Of a stretch of 11,091 nucleotides of DNA, positions 1 to 5,574 are shown in pieces. Positions within the stretch are counted from its first letter, which is position 1; every line of letters starts with the position of its first letter. A model generated the notes under the pieces. That model was not told the origin of the DNA. It worked only from the letters and a program-made list of their open reading frames with translations, and made no database searches. Source of the DNA: an uncultured Corynebacterium sp. (GTDB lineage Bacteria > Actinomycetota > Actinomycetes > Mycobacteriales > Mycobacteriaceae). A program made the position numbers and the translations under genes. The stretch covers positions 1 to 11,091 of the forward strand of contig NZ_CALTVG010000063.1 in assembly GCF_943912665.1 (NCBI RefSeq). Direction: 5' to 3'.

Positions 1-398
1 AGGAAAAGGGCGTTCGCCTCATGGGCTTCGGCCACCGCGTGTACAAGAACTACGATCCGCGCGCCGCCATTGTGAAGGACACCGCCCACGAGATCATCGA
101 GCACCTCGGCGGCGACCCGATGCTGGACCTGGCCATGAAGCTGGAAGAGATTGCGCTGAGCGACGATTACTTCGTCTCCCGCAAGCTCTACCCGAACGTG
201 GACTTCTACACCGGCCTCATCTACCGCGCCATGGGCTTCCCCACGGACTTCTTCACGGTCCTGTTCGCCATTGGCCGCCTGCCGGGCTGGATTGCTCAGT
301 ACCGCGAGCAGCTGGAGCTCAACACCAAGATCAACCGCCCGCGCCAGATCTACACCGGCGAGACCCTGCGCAAGGTCACCCCGCGCTCTGAGCGCTAA
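1..398 (+). CDS. gltA: Citrate synthase, C-terminal part (5' end outside window)
   Basis: Entry enzyme of the TCA cycle: condenses oxaloacetate with acetyl-CoA to give citrate and CoA, in the cytoplasm. Only the last 131 residues are present, read in the frame beginning at base 3; the ATG at 21 is internal. The fragment carries the family signature [14 protein letters not shown], whose His matches the active-site His305 of E. coli GltA, and YPNVDFYTG, whose Asp matches Asp362. The C-terminus is standard: a GWIAQYREQ helix, the [10 protein letters not shown] stretch and a short tail to TAA at 396-398. The fit is to the longer GltA form rather than a methylcitrate synthase, though a fragment cannot fully exclude the latter. 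The downstream FKBP gene matches the gltA-fkbA order of C. glutamicum, which supports the identification. The gene appears intact at its 3' end. Confidence 0.95.
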   Translation, partial: EKGVRLMGFGHRVYKNYDPRAAIVKDTAHEIIEHLGGDPMLDLAMKLEEIALSDDYFVSRKLYPNVDFYTGLIYRAMGFPTDFFTVLFAIGRLPGWIAQYREQLELNTKINRPRQIYTGETLRKVTPRSER

Positions 399-411
399 AA
401 GGGACGCGCCT

Positions 412-436
412 GCGGTGGGGATAGACCCCCATACGC
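412..436 (+). terminator. Possible weak terminator after gltA
   Basis: Fourteen bases after the gltA stop, GTGGGG pairs with CCCCAT around a 6-nt loop (ATAGAC). GCG/CGC extends the stem past one bulged A. The only T-rich run afterwards is TTTCT at 441-445, so this is at best a leaky intrinsic terminator. Confidence 0.3.
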
Positions 437-447
437 TGCGTTTCTAG

Positions 448-495
448 GGCCGAGCCGCCGATCGCCCCTTATAATGGGGTGAACGTGGCTCGGCC
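448..495 (+). promoter_or_regulatory. Putative fkbA promoter inside a 9-bp inverted repeat
   Basis: A perfect consensus -10 box, TATAAT, lies at 470-475, placing a start site near 482 and a leader of about 65 nt before fkbA. No good -35 hexamer lies 17 bp upstream, which is common in corynebacteria. The box is enclosed by a perfect inverted repeat, GGCCGAGCC (448-456) and GGCTCGGCC (487-495), and by a nested CCCC/GGGG pair (465-468 / 476-479). This could be an operator or a hairpin. No T-run follows, so it is unlikely to be an intrinsic terminator. Confidence 0.5.
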
Positions 496-547
496 TGCGG
501 CTTGTGGCCACCTAAGAAAGTAATTTGTCCAAGGAGGAGATTCCCCA

Positions 548-904
548 ATGGAAAAGCCCATCGTTGAGCCGGCAACGGAGCCTGCGCCCACTGAACTTGT
601 CGTAGAGGACATTGTGGTGGGTGACGGTGCCGAGGCCCAGCCGGGCGGCTACGTTGAGGTCCACTACGTCGGTGTTGACTACGAGACGAACCAGGAATTC
701 GACTCCTCGTGGGGCCGTGGTCAGTCCATCGAGTTCCCGCTGACCGGCCTCATCGCGGGGTGGCAGGAAGGCATCCCGGGTATGAAGGTGGGCGGTCGCC
801 GTAAGCTCATCATCCCGCCGGAGAAGGCCTACGGCCCCGCCGGCGGCGCGCATCCGCTGTCTGGTCGCACCTTGACGTTCATCATTGACCTGATCCGCGC
901 CTAA
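548..904 (+). CDS. fkbA: FKBP-type peptidyl-prolyl cis-trans isomerase
   Basis: Catalyses cis-trans isomerisation of Xaa-Pro bonds in folding proteins. At 118 residues with no signal peptide, it is a single-domain cytoplasmic FKBP. A strong Shine-Dalgarno, AAGGAGGAG at 531-539, precedes the ATG and fixes the start. After about 20 variable residues the FKBP domain runs to the C-terminus: VEVHYVGV, EFDSSWGRG (with the F-D pocket pair), GLIAGWQEGIPGMKVGGRR (with the pocket Trp), LIIPPEKAYG (pocket Tyr) and the last strand LTFIIDLI. The pocket residues that usually contact the proline or FK506 all appear present. The usual tail before the last strand (IPPNATL in many homologues) is replaced here by HPLSGRTL. 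It lies 149 bp after gltA, probably with its own promoter. I use the symbol fkbA by analogy with C. glutamicum. Confidence 0.93.
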   Translation: MEKPIVEPATEPAPTELVVEDIVVGDGAEAQPGGYVEVHYVGVDYETNQEFDSSWGRGQSIEFPLTGLIAGWQEGIPGMKVGGRRKLIIPPEKAYGPAGGAHPLSGRTLTFIIDLIRA

Positions 905-951
905 GCGCCTTGACGGAACAGTGGCTTTGGGCCACGGTCCGCGTAGCTCCC

Positions 952-1007
952 GCGCCCCTGCGCCCACCCCTCCGCTTGAGCACCCAGGAGGGTGGGCGTA
1001 GGGGCGC
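952..1007 (+). terminator. Long GC-rich hairpin after fkbA
   Basis: Bases 952-973 pair with 987-1007 to give about 21 bp, with one G-T wobble (960/999) and one bulged C, closing a 13-nt loop. It sits 48 bases after the fkbA stop and before the next gene, so it probably ends the gltA-fkbA transcripts. TCGTGTGTGTG follows rather than a uridine tract, so release may need Rho or another factor. A second dyad (CCCCAC 1047-1052 / GTGGGG 1064-1069 around a GCGGCCGC palindrome) follows before the next gene. Confidence 0.6.
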
Positions 1008-1082
1008 TCGTGTGTGTGGAGTAGCCGAATTCTTGCGCCGGCCCGCCCCCACGCGGCCGCGGTGTGGGGCACAATGGGGGAC

Positions 1083-1934
1083 ATGAGTGTTCCACAAACC
1101 ACGTTCAATGATGACCGCGAGATGCCGCTTGTGGGTCTTGGCACCTACAAGCTTCACGGTGAGGAGCTCAACCGCGCGGTGCGCGAGGCAATCGAGCTGG
1201 GCTACCGCCACTTCGACACGGCCACCCTCTACGAGAATGAGGCAGAGCTAGGCCAGGCGCTCGCTGACGCGCTTAAGGCCGGCGATGTCACCCGTGACGA
1301 GCTCTTCATCACCAGCAAGGTCTGGCACGATCACCACGGTAAGGGCAAGGTGGACCACGCCTTCCACGATTCCCTGGAGAAGCTGCAGCTGGACTACCTG
1401 GACCTCTACCTCATCCACTGGCCGTGGCCGCAGGGTGGGCTGTACGTGGAGACGTTCGAGGAAATCGCCCGCCTGCAGGGCATGGGCCAGATTGCGTCCA
1501 TCGGCGTGGCGAACTTCTACGAGGACACCCTCCAGGAGCTCATCGCGAAGACCGGCATCGTGCCGGTCCTCAACCAAGTGGAGCTGCACCCAGGCTTTAC
1601 GCAGCCGGAGCTGCGTGAGTTCCACGCCAGCCAGGGCATCGTGACCGAGGCATGGTCGCCGCTGGCGCGCGGCGTCATCCTGTCCAACCCGCAGGTGGAC
1701 CAGGTGGCCCAGCGCCACGACATCACCGCGGGTCAGGCCGTCCTGGCCTACCTCGTGGACAAGGGGATCTCCGTCATCCCGAAGTCCAGCCGCCGTGAGC
1801 GGCTGGCGGAAAACTTCGCCGCCGCCGAGGTCGAACTGGACGCCGCGGATATCGAGTCTCTCGATGCGCTCGAAGACCAAAAGGGCTTTGGCCGCATGTT
1901 CCAGGATCCGCGCGAGTTCCCGGGCAACGCCTAA
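1083..1934 (+). CDS. Aldo/keto reductase, 2,5-diketo-gluconate reductase type
   Basis: NADPH-dependent oxidoreductase of the AKR superfamily, 283 residues as usual, cytoplasmic. The catalytic tetrad is complete: Asp45 and Tyr50 in GYRHFDTATLYENE, Lys79 in FITSKVW and His112 in LYLIHWP. The cofactor-binding end is also present (SPLARG, then VIPKSSRRERLAEN). The sequence resembles the AKR5 group (2,5-diketo-D-gluconic acid reductases), but substrates of these enzymes cannot be read from sequence; methylglyoxal and other aldehydes are equally possible. I chose the ATG at 1083 because CACAAT (1070-1075), resembling a -10 box, ends 7 bases before it, suggesting a leaderless message. An in-frame ATG at 1074 falls inside that box, and the more upstream codon at 1014 would add 23 residues unlike the family. 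It stands alone between two hairpins. Confidence 0.93.
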   Translation: MSVPQTTFNDDREMPLVGLGTYKLHGEELNRAVREAIELGYRHFDTATLYENEAELGQALADALKAGDVTRDELFITSKVWHDHHGKGKVDHAFHDSLEKLQLDYLDLYLIHWPWPQGGLYVETFEEIARLQGMGQIASIGVANFYEDTLQELIAKTGIVPVLNQVELHPGFTQPELREFHASQGIVTEAWSPLARGVILSNPQVDQVAQRHDITAGQAVLAYLVDKGISVIPKSSRRERLAENFAAAEVELDAADIESLDALEDQKGFGRMFQDPREFPGNA

Positions 1935-1940
1935 GAGGCC

Positions 1941-1968
1941 CACTCCTCCCTTCGGTGCGGGAGGTGTG
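1941..1968 (+). terminator. Hairpin after the aldo/keto reductase gene
   Basis: CCTCCC (1945-1950) pairs with GGGAGG (1959-1964) around an 8-nt loop. One mismatch outwards, CAC pairs with GTG. It starts 7 bases after the stop codon. No T-run follows, so efficiency is uncertain. Confidence 0.4.
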
Positions 1969-2004
1969 GCACCGGGGGATCGCTGCGATGTAGAGCTAAG
2001 CGAG

Positions 2005-2018
2005 TAGACTCAATTCCC
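2005..2018 (+). promoter_or_regulatory. -10 box for a leaderless lipoprotein transcript
   Basis: TAGACT at 2005-2010 fits the corynebacterial TANNNT pattern and is followed by 8 bases and then the GTG start codon at 2019. No Shine-Dalgarno fits in that gap. No convincing -35 element is seen. Confidence 0.5.
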
Positions 2019-2930
2019 GTGTTTTACTCCCAGCCTTTTCACAGGGCGGTATCAGTGCGTGCTGGTGCCGCCCTGCTGGCGTGCGCAGTCGGGGGCGCGG
2101 CGCTGACCGCCTGCTCCGCGGCACCGGAAGATAGCTCCACTGCCGAGTCGACGGCCTCCACGCCCGCCGCTACCCCGGCGCCGATCTCGCACGAGATGGG
2201 CGAGCCGCAGCTTGCCGCAGTCGATGACTCCGTGGGGCAGTTCCTCGCCGGGGACGATTCCAAGGCCATCACCTACTACCGCATCAGCACCGGCATGCAC
2301 ATGGGCTCGCCCACGGAGCACAAGCCGCGCTACGCGCTCAGCCTCATCAAGCTCTATATCGCCACCTACGTCATAGAGCACGGCACGTTTGCGGACAAAT
2401 ACCTGGCGCTGGACATGATCGCGGATTCCTCCGACGAAAGCGCGGGCACCCTGTTTGAGAAGTACCCCGACTCCATCGATGACATCGCGGAGGAATACGG
2501 GCTTACCTCCACCTCGGCGGGGAAGGATTGGGGGCATTCGAAGACGTCCACATATGACGTCGTGCGGTTTATCGTGCAGCTCATGGAAAACGATCCCACC
2601 CACCCGGTGTTGGTGGCGATGGCCCACGCGGACGCGTACTCCGCGGACGGCTACCAGCAGAACTACGGCACCGCTACGCTGAGCGATGTCGTCGGCTCCA
2701 AGTGGGGCTGGTCCGACAGTAAGGACCGGCACTCCTCGGTCTCCTTTAGCGATGATTTTGTCGTCGCCGCCTCCATTGAAGGCTCCGCGAAGGATCTGAC
2801 CAAGTATGTGCGCAAGCAAATTACTGGCAAGAATCTCATCAAAGGCAACAACCGCAACCGCGACGCGCTGGCGGATCCGGAAGCCGTGGAGACGAGCACG
2901 GAGACGTTGCCAAGCGCGTCCGCGTCCTAA
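2019..2930 (+). CDS. Secreted lipoprotein with a degenerate beta-lactamase/PBP-like fold
   Basis: 303 residues. The N-terminus is a lipoprotein signal: basic start, hydrophobic stretch, lipobox LTAC with Cys32 as the acylated residue, then a Ser/Thr/Ala/Pro-rich linker to about residue 57. The rest resembles the serine beta-lactamase/penicillin-binding superfamily: SLIK at 108-111 fits the SxxK nucleophile motif on a helix, SSDESAG at 137-143 sits where class A enzymes carry SDN, and SKWGW near 227-231 sits where KTG is expected. The second and third motifs are altered, so true beta-lactamase activity is doubtful; a peptidoglycan-binding or transpeptidase-like role at the outer face of the membrane is possible. 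The GTG start is supported by the -10 box and by giving a proper signal peptide. The tail is rich in Glu, Ser and Thr. Its stop overlaps that of the convergent gene. Confidence 0.85.
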   Translation: MFYSQPFHRAVSVRAGAALLACAVGGAALTACSAAPEDSSTAESTASTPAATPAPISHEMGEPQLAAVDDSVGQFLAGDDSKAITYYRISTGMHMGSPTEHKPRYALSLIKLYIATYVIEHGTFADKYLALDMIADSSDESAGTLFEKYPDSIDDIAEEYGLTSTSAGKDWGHSKTSTYDVVRFIVQLMENDPTHPVLVAMAHADAYSADGYQQNYGTATLSDVVGSKWGWSDSKDRHSSVSFSDDFVVAASIEGSAKDLTKYVRKQITGKNLIKGNNRNRDALADPEAVETSTETLPSASAS

Positions 2931-3853
2931 CCCATCGCGTTGCGCACGGTGTTGATGACGTCCACCGCGCCGCGCACCTGCTCCGGGCTTACTGAGGAGC
3001 CGCCGATGGTAATACCCTCCGGGCCCACGCTGGAGCCGCGGCTGCTCACATCCGGGAAGGTGAGGTTGGGCAGGTCGGCGGGGTCCGGCAGCGCCGGGGC
3101 AGGGGGAGCTGCGGGGGCAGCAGGGCCGCGCGAGCCTGGGGTCCACTGACCCCAGTCGCGCGCATAGACGGTGTTGATGTCACAGATGACGCCGTCGATG
3201 GTGGCCTGGCGCCCGCCCACCTGGTGAATCGCGGTGCGCGGGTGAATCTTTCCGCCGGATCCCCAGTCATGCATCCAGTAGAAGGAGCCGATGCTGTCGG
3301 CCACGCACCACTCGATGACATTGTAGTTGCCGTAGACGCCCGCCTGGTAGCCGGCGGCGCGCAGCGCGGTGGAGAACGCCTGCAGGTAGGGGCGGACCTG
3401 GTTGGTGTACTGCGCGCGGGTGGGGTTGTCATCGATGGCGATGTAGATAGGACGCCCAGTCGGGCCGCCCGCCGCCTTGTGGAGGGCGATGGCCTGCGGC
3501 GCGTGGACGGCGGCGCCAGCAGCGCCGGTGAGCCAATCGGCGGTTTCTGCCCGGCCGAACTGATAGATGGAGGCGGTCTTCAACCCCGCCGCGGCGTTTG
3601 CCTTGGTCTCCGCCAGCGTCACCGGCTTGCCCGTCATCCAGTTCGCGCCGGGGCGGCGCTGAGACACGTAGCGGATGGCGCCGAGGTGCCCGGCGGCCTT
3701 GACGGCCTGGGCGGAAGGAACCCCCGCAGAGAAGTCAATGATGGTTCCGAGGGCGGGGCCAATGGCCAAGGCAGAGGGGGATTGGCTGCCCACGGCGCCA
3801 GCGGTCAGCGCCAGGGCGCCGGCTTTGATGAGGGAGCGGCGGGAAAATGACAT
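2927..3853 (-). CDS. Tat-exported DUF1906 protein, glycoside-hydrolase-like (Rv2525c type)
   Basis: 308 residues. The N-terminus MSFSRRSLIKAGALAL is a textbook twin-arginine signal with likely cleavage after Ala30 (SALA|IG), so the protein is exported folded. The mature part starts with GTIIDFSAG and carries YIAIDDNPT, GVYGNYNVIEW, YWMHDWG and VICDINTVYARDW, the pattern of the DUF1906/PF08924 family, a GH25-like barrel. The best-known member is the Tat substrate Rv2525c of Mycobacterium tuberculosis, linked to the cell wall. A Pro/Ala-rich linker (about 225-245) leads to a tail holding GSSVGPE and GSSVSPE, a short repeat. I chose the ATG at 3853 over an in-frame codon at 3874 because AGGAGA (3858-3863) lies 4 bases upstream and the Tat motif then sits at the very N-terminus. 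Enzyme activity is unproven for the family. Confidence 0.9.
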   Translation of the reverse strand: MSFSRRSLIKAGALALTAGAVGSQSPSALAIGPALGTIIDFSAGVPSAQAVKAAGHLGAIRYVSQRRPGANWMTGKPVTLAETKANAAAGLKTASIYQFGRAETADWLTGAAGAAVHAPQAIALHKAAGGPTGRPIYIAIDDNPTRAQYTNQVRPYLQAFSTALRAAGYQAGVYGNYNVIEWCVADSIGSFYWMHDWGSGGKIHPRTAIHQVGGRQATIDGVICDINTVYARDWGQWTPGSRGPAAPAAPPAPALPDPADLPNLTFPDVSSRGSSVGPEGITIGGSSVSPEQVRGAVDVINTVRNAMG

Positions 3854-3895
3854 GGTGTCTCCTGGTAGGGGCACGTGAAAGAGTTATCTGGAAAC

Positions 3896-3919
3896 ACTGT
3901 AGCCACAATGGTTTAAGAT
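3896..3919. promoter_or_regulatory. Divergent promoter region between the DUF1906 gene and the NPFA protein gene
   Basis: On the plus strand TAAGAT (3914-3919) is a plausible -10 box, with a start site near 3926. On the minus strand TACAGT (revcomp of 3896-3901) is one for the DUF1906 gene, leaving a leader of about 35 nt that includes its ribosome-binding site. The -35 elements are poor on both strands. A 6-bp hairpin (GTGCGC 3946-3951 / GCGCAC 3957-3962) lies just before the AAGGA at 3966-3970 and might affect initiation of the plus-strand gene. Confidence 0.35.
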
Positions 3920-3974
3920 TGCACCACGAAAGAACTCCAGTAATGGTGCGCGCGGGGCGCACAGTAAGGATGAG

Positions 3975-4991
3975 GTGAACAGCGTGGCCGCAGAACTCAG
4001 GCTCCGATTTGTGCAGGGGGACAGCGTCTTTCGCTTAAACAGCGCTCGGTTCAGCGATGCACAGGTTGAACGGGTGCTGTCTGAGTACATAGAGCAGCAG
4101 CGCCTGCGCTCTCAGTGGATTCTGGACAGCCGCCGAGAAGGCAACACCATCGTGGTGGAGCACCTCTTTCCCATCGATGAATTCGTGGAGAAAGCGGTGA
4201 GCCGGATGGACATCGATGAGCACTACATCGACGCGCTGCCGCTGACCTATCCCATCGTGTTTGAGATCCGCTCCGGCTATCTGCGCATCCACAAGCCCCT
4301 GGCGCAGAAGTACGGCGCACTGCTCTCGGACTTCATCCGGGGATTGTGGAAGGTGCTGCTGTTGGGGGACGAATGCTACCTGTGGGACCACGGCTTTGCG
4401 CAGTGCGGGGGTACGGGCCGGATTCCGCTCTACACCTACATCCTTCTCGAGCCCGACGAGCCGCTCATCGGCTTCTACCGGGTAGACGTCAACATGGCGG
4501 CCGAGGCCTGGCTTTTCATCACCCCGCAGGGCCTCATCGTGGACTACGACGATGACATTTTCGCCTTTAACAAGGTGGACATGCGCAACGCGACGATCCC
4601 CTCCGGTCTATTCAGCTTCAGCATGCTCAAGGCAGACGTGGTCGGGGCCTTTGGCGAAGGCCCGGTCAGGAAGGCATTTAGCCCCAAGGACTTGGGCGAG
4701 CTGGATCAGGCTCGGGCCGATGTTCGCACCATGCTCTCCTCACCCCACCAGGGCCGGCCGCGCCGCATGTTCGACACGAACCCGCTTCCTTGGATCGAGG
4801 TCGACGGCGAGGAGCTCGACTACATGGCGCAGGCGAACCTGGAGCGCTACCGCCGGCGCCGCATCGACGCCGGACGCAACCCCTTTGCTACCGGCGCGGG
4901 GCAGGGGAATGTGGTGCCCGGCCGGCTGGAAAATCCCTTCGCCGATTCGCGGGATACCCACCCCGGCAGGGACGACAACCCCTTCGCCTAA
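3975..4991 (+). CDS. Unrecognised protein with three C-terminal NPFA motifs
   Basis: 338 residues; I do not recognise the family. No signal peptide or membrane segment is visible, so it is probably cytoplasmic. The first 250 residues look like a folded, aromatic-rich alpha/beta domain (for example YPIVFEIRSGYLRIHKPL, ECYLWDHGFAQCGG and AWLFITPQGLIVDYDDDIFAF). The last 90 are charged and probably disordered, and contain NPFA three times, at 302-305, 320-323 and 335-338, the last being the extreme C-terminus. This spacing suggests a repeated short linear motif for docking to a partner. The GTG at 3975 follows AAGGA by 4 bases, rather close; the next GTG at 3984 is the alternative. The first and last residues differ little either way. 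It converges on the OsmC gene with a 4-nt overlap. Confidence 0.85.
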   Translation: MNSVAAELRLRFVQGDSVFRLNSARFSDAQVERVLSEYIEQQRLRSQWILDSRREGNTIVVEHLFPIDEFVEKAVSRMDIDEHYIDALPLTYPIVFEIRSGYLRIHKPLAQKYGALLSDFIRGLWKVLLLGDECYLWDHGFAQCGGTGRIPLYTYILLEPDEPLIGFYRVDVNMAAEAWLFITPQGLIVDYDDDIFAFNKVDMRNATIPSGLFSFSMLKADVVGAFGEGPVRKAFSPKDLGELDQARADVRTMLSSPHQGRPRRMFDTNPLPWIEVDGEELDYMAQANLERYRRRRIDAGRNPFATGAGQGNVVPGRLENPFADSRDTHPGRDDNPFA

Positions 4992-5416
4992 GCCTCCGTG
5001 GTGCGGAAGGACACGGTGGTGGGGTGCTCCACCGTGCGGGAGACCGTGCAGTCCTTCTCGTGAGAGATGCGCACGAGGCGCTCAACCATGGACTGCGCCT
5101 GGCGGCCGGCGTCGGTGTCAGGGAAGCGGAGGGAGAACTCCACGTCGACGTCGCTTAGCCTTGCGGCCCCGTCCTCGCTGACGCGGGTGCCGTCCACGTG
5201 GACGTCGAAAAGCTCTGGCTCCGCGCGCCGGGAGGTGACCACGTCGACGTCGACCGCAGAGCAGCCTGCCACCGCGGCGAGCAGCAGCTCAACCGGGCTG
5301 AGCAGTCCCTCGCCGGTCCCGAACTCCAGGCTGGCGCCCGCTGGATTGGTCGCGCGGTAGTGGCCCGTGTCGACGCGAGTGACGTCGACCCCATATTTCT
5401 TCACAATGTCGCTCAT
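4988..5416 (-). CDS. OsmC/Ohr-family protein
   Basis: 142 residues, the usual length for OsmC-type thiol peroxidases, which reduce organic hydroperoxides in the cytoplasm using a pair of cysteines. The central helix signature SPVELLLAAVAGCSAVDVDVV carries Cys52, and Cys123 lies in HEKDCTVSRTV, 71 residues later, matching the spacing of the peroxidatic and resolving cysteines in the family. The version here is closer to the general OsmC-like (YhfA-type) branch than to Ohr; some of that branch have no shown peroxidase activity. I chose the ATG at 5416 because TAGGAT ends 7 bases upstream (leaderless pattern) and because upstream in-frame residues back to 5545 do not resemble the family. The gene is divergent from the metallophosphoesterase gene. 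Confidence 0.9.
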   Translation of the reverse strand: MSDIVKKYGVDVTRVDTGHYRATNPAGASLEFGTGEGLLSPVELLLAAVAGCSAVDVDVVTSRRAEPELFDVHVDGTRVSEDGAARLSDVDVEFSLRFPDTDAGRQAQSMVERLVRISHEKDCTVSRTVEHPTTVSFRTTEA

Positions 5417-5423
5417 GCGCGCC

Positions 5424-5429
5424 ATCCTA
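5424..5429 (-). promoter_or_regulatory. -10 box for a leaderless osmC-like transcript
   Basis: On the minus strand TAGGAT is followed by GGCGCGC and then the ATG at 5416, i.e. a 7-base gap. A weak -35 (ATGACT) is 19 bp upstream. An AGGA inside the same sequence could instead serve as a ribosome-binding site if transcription starts further upstream. Confidence 0.45.
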
Positions 5430-5527
5430 ACCGCGGCGCGACCGGGCCAGTCATTTAAAAGGAAATTCATATAGCGGCCACGTTGCCGCAAACTACGAAT
5501 ATTAATCTTCTCGTCGTCTCTCTCGAA

Positions 5528-5552
5528 CTCACAGCTCACCCTCACACCTCAC
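5528..5552 (+). repeat. Four CTCAC repeats upstream of the metallophosphoesterase gene
   Basis: CTCAC occurs at 5528, 5535, 5541 and 5548, with spacings of 7, 6 and 7, ending 22 bases before the ATG at 5575. Read on the other strand these are GTGAG units. Tandem direct repeats of this kind are typical sites for OmpR-family response regulators; one unit, CTGTGAG, partly resembles the CCTGTGAA unit I recall for the phosphate regulator PhoR of C. glutamicum. The match is loose, and the repeats may also just be a pyrimidine-rich leader. Confidence 0.35.
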
Positions 5553-5574
5553 CTTCGTCTTGATTGGACACACT

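Noticed and set aside
512..1144. 210-codon open frame on the minus strand
   Set aside because: It crosses fkbA, the hairpin after it and the start of the reductase gene, so it cannot be coding alongside them.
2052..3146. 364-codon open frame on the minus strand
   Set aside because: It runs opposite the lipoprotein gene and into the DUF1906 gene in another frame; its product is Arg/Gly-rich with no recognisable domain.
3224..3850. 208-codon open frame on the plus strand
   Set aside because: It is the complement of the DUF1906 gene, which has a Tat signal and a good ribosome-binding site; the product is Gly/Ala/Arg-rich.
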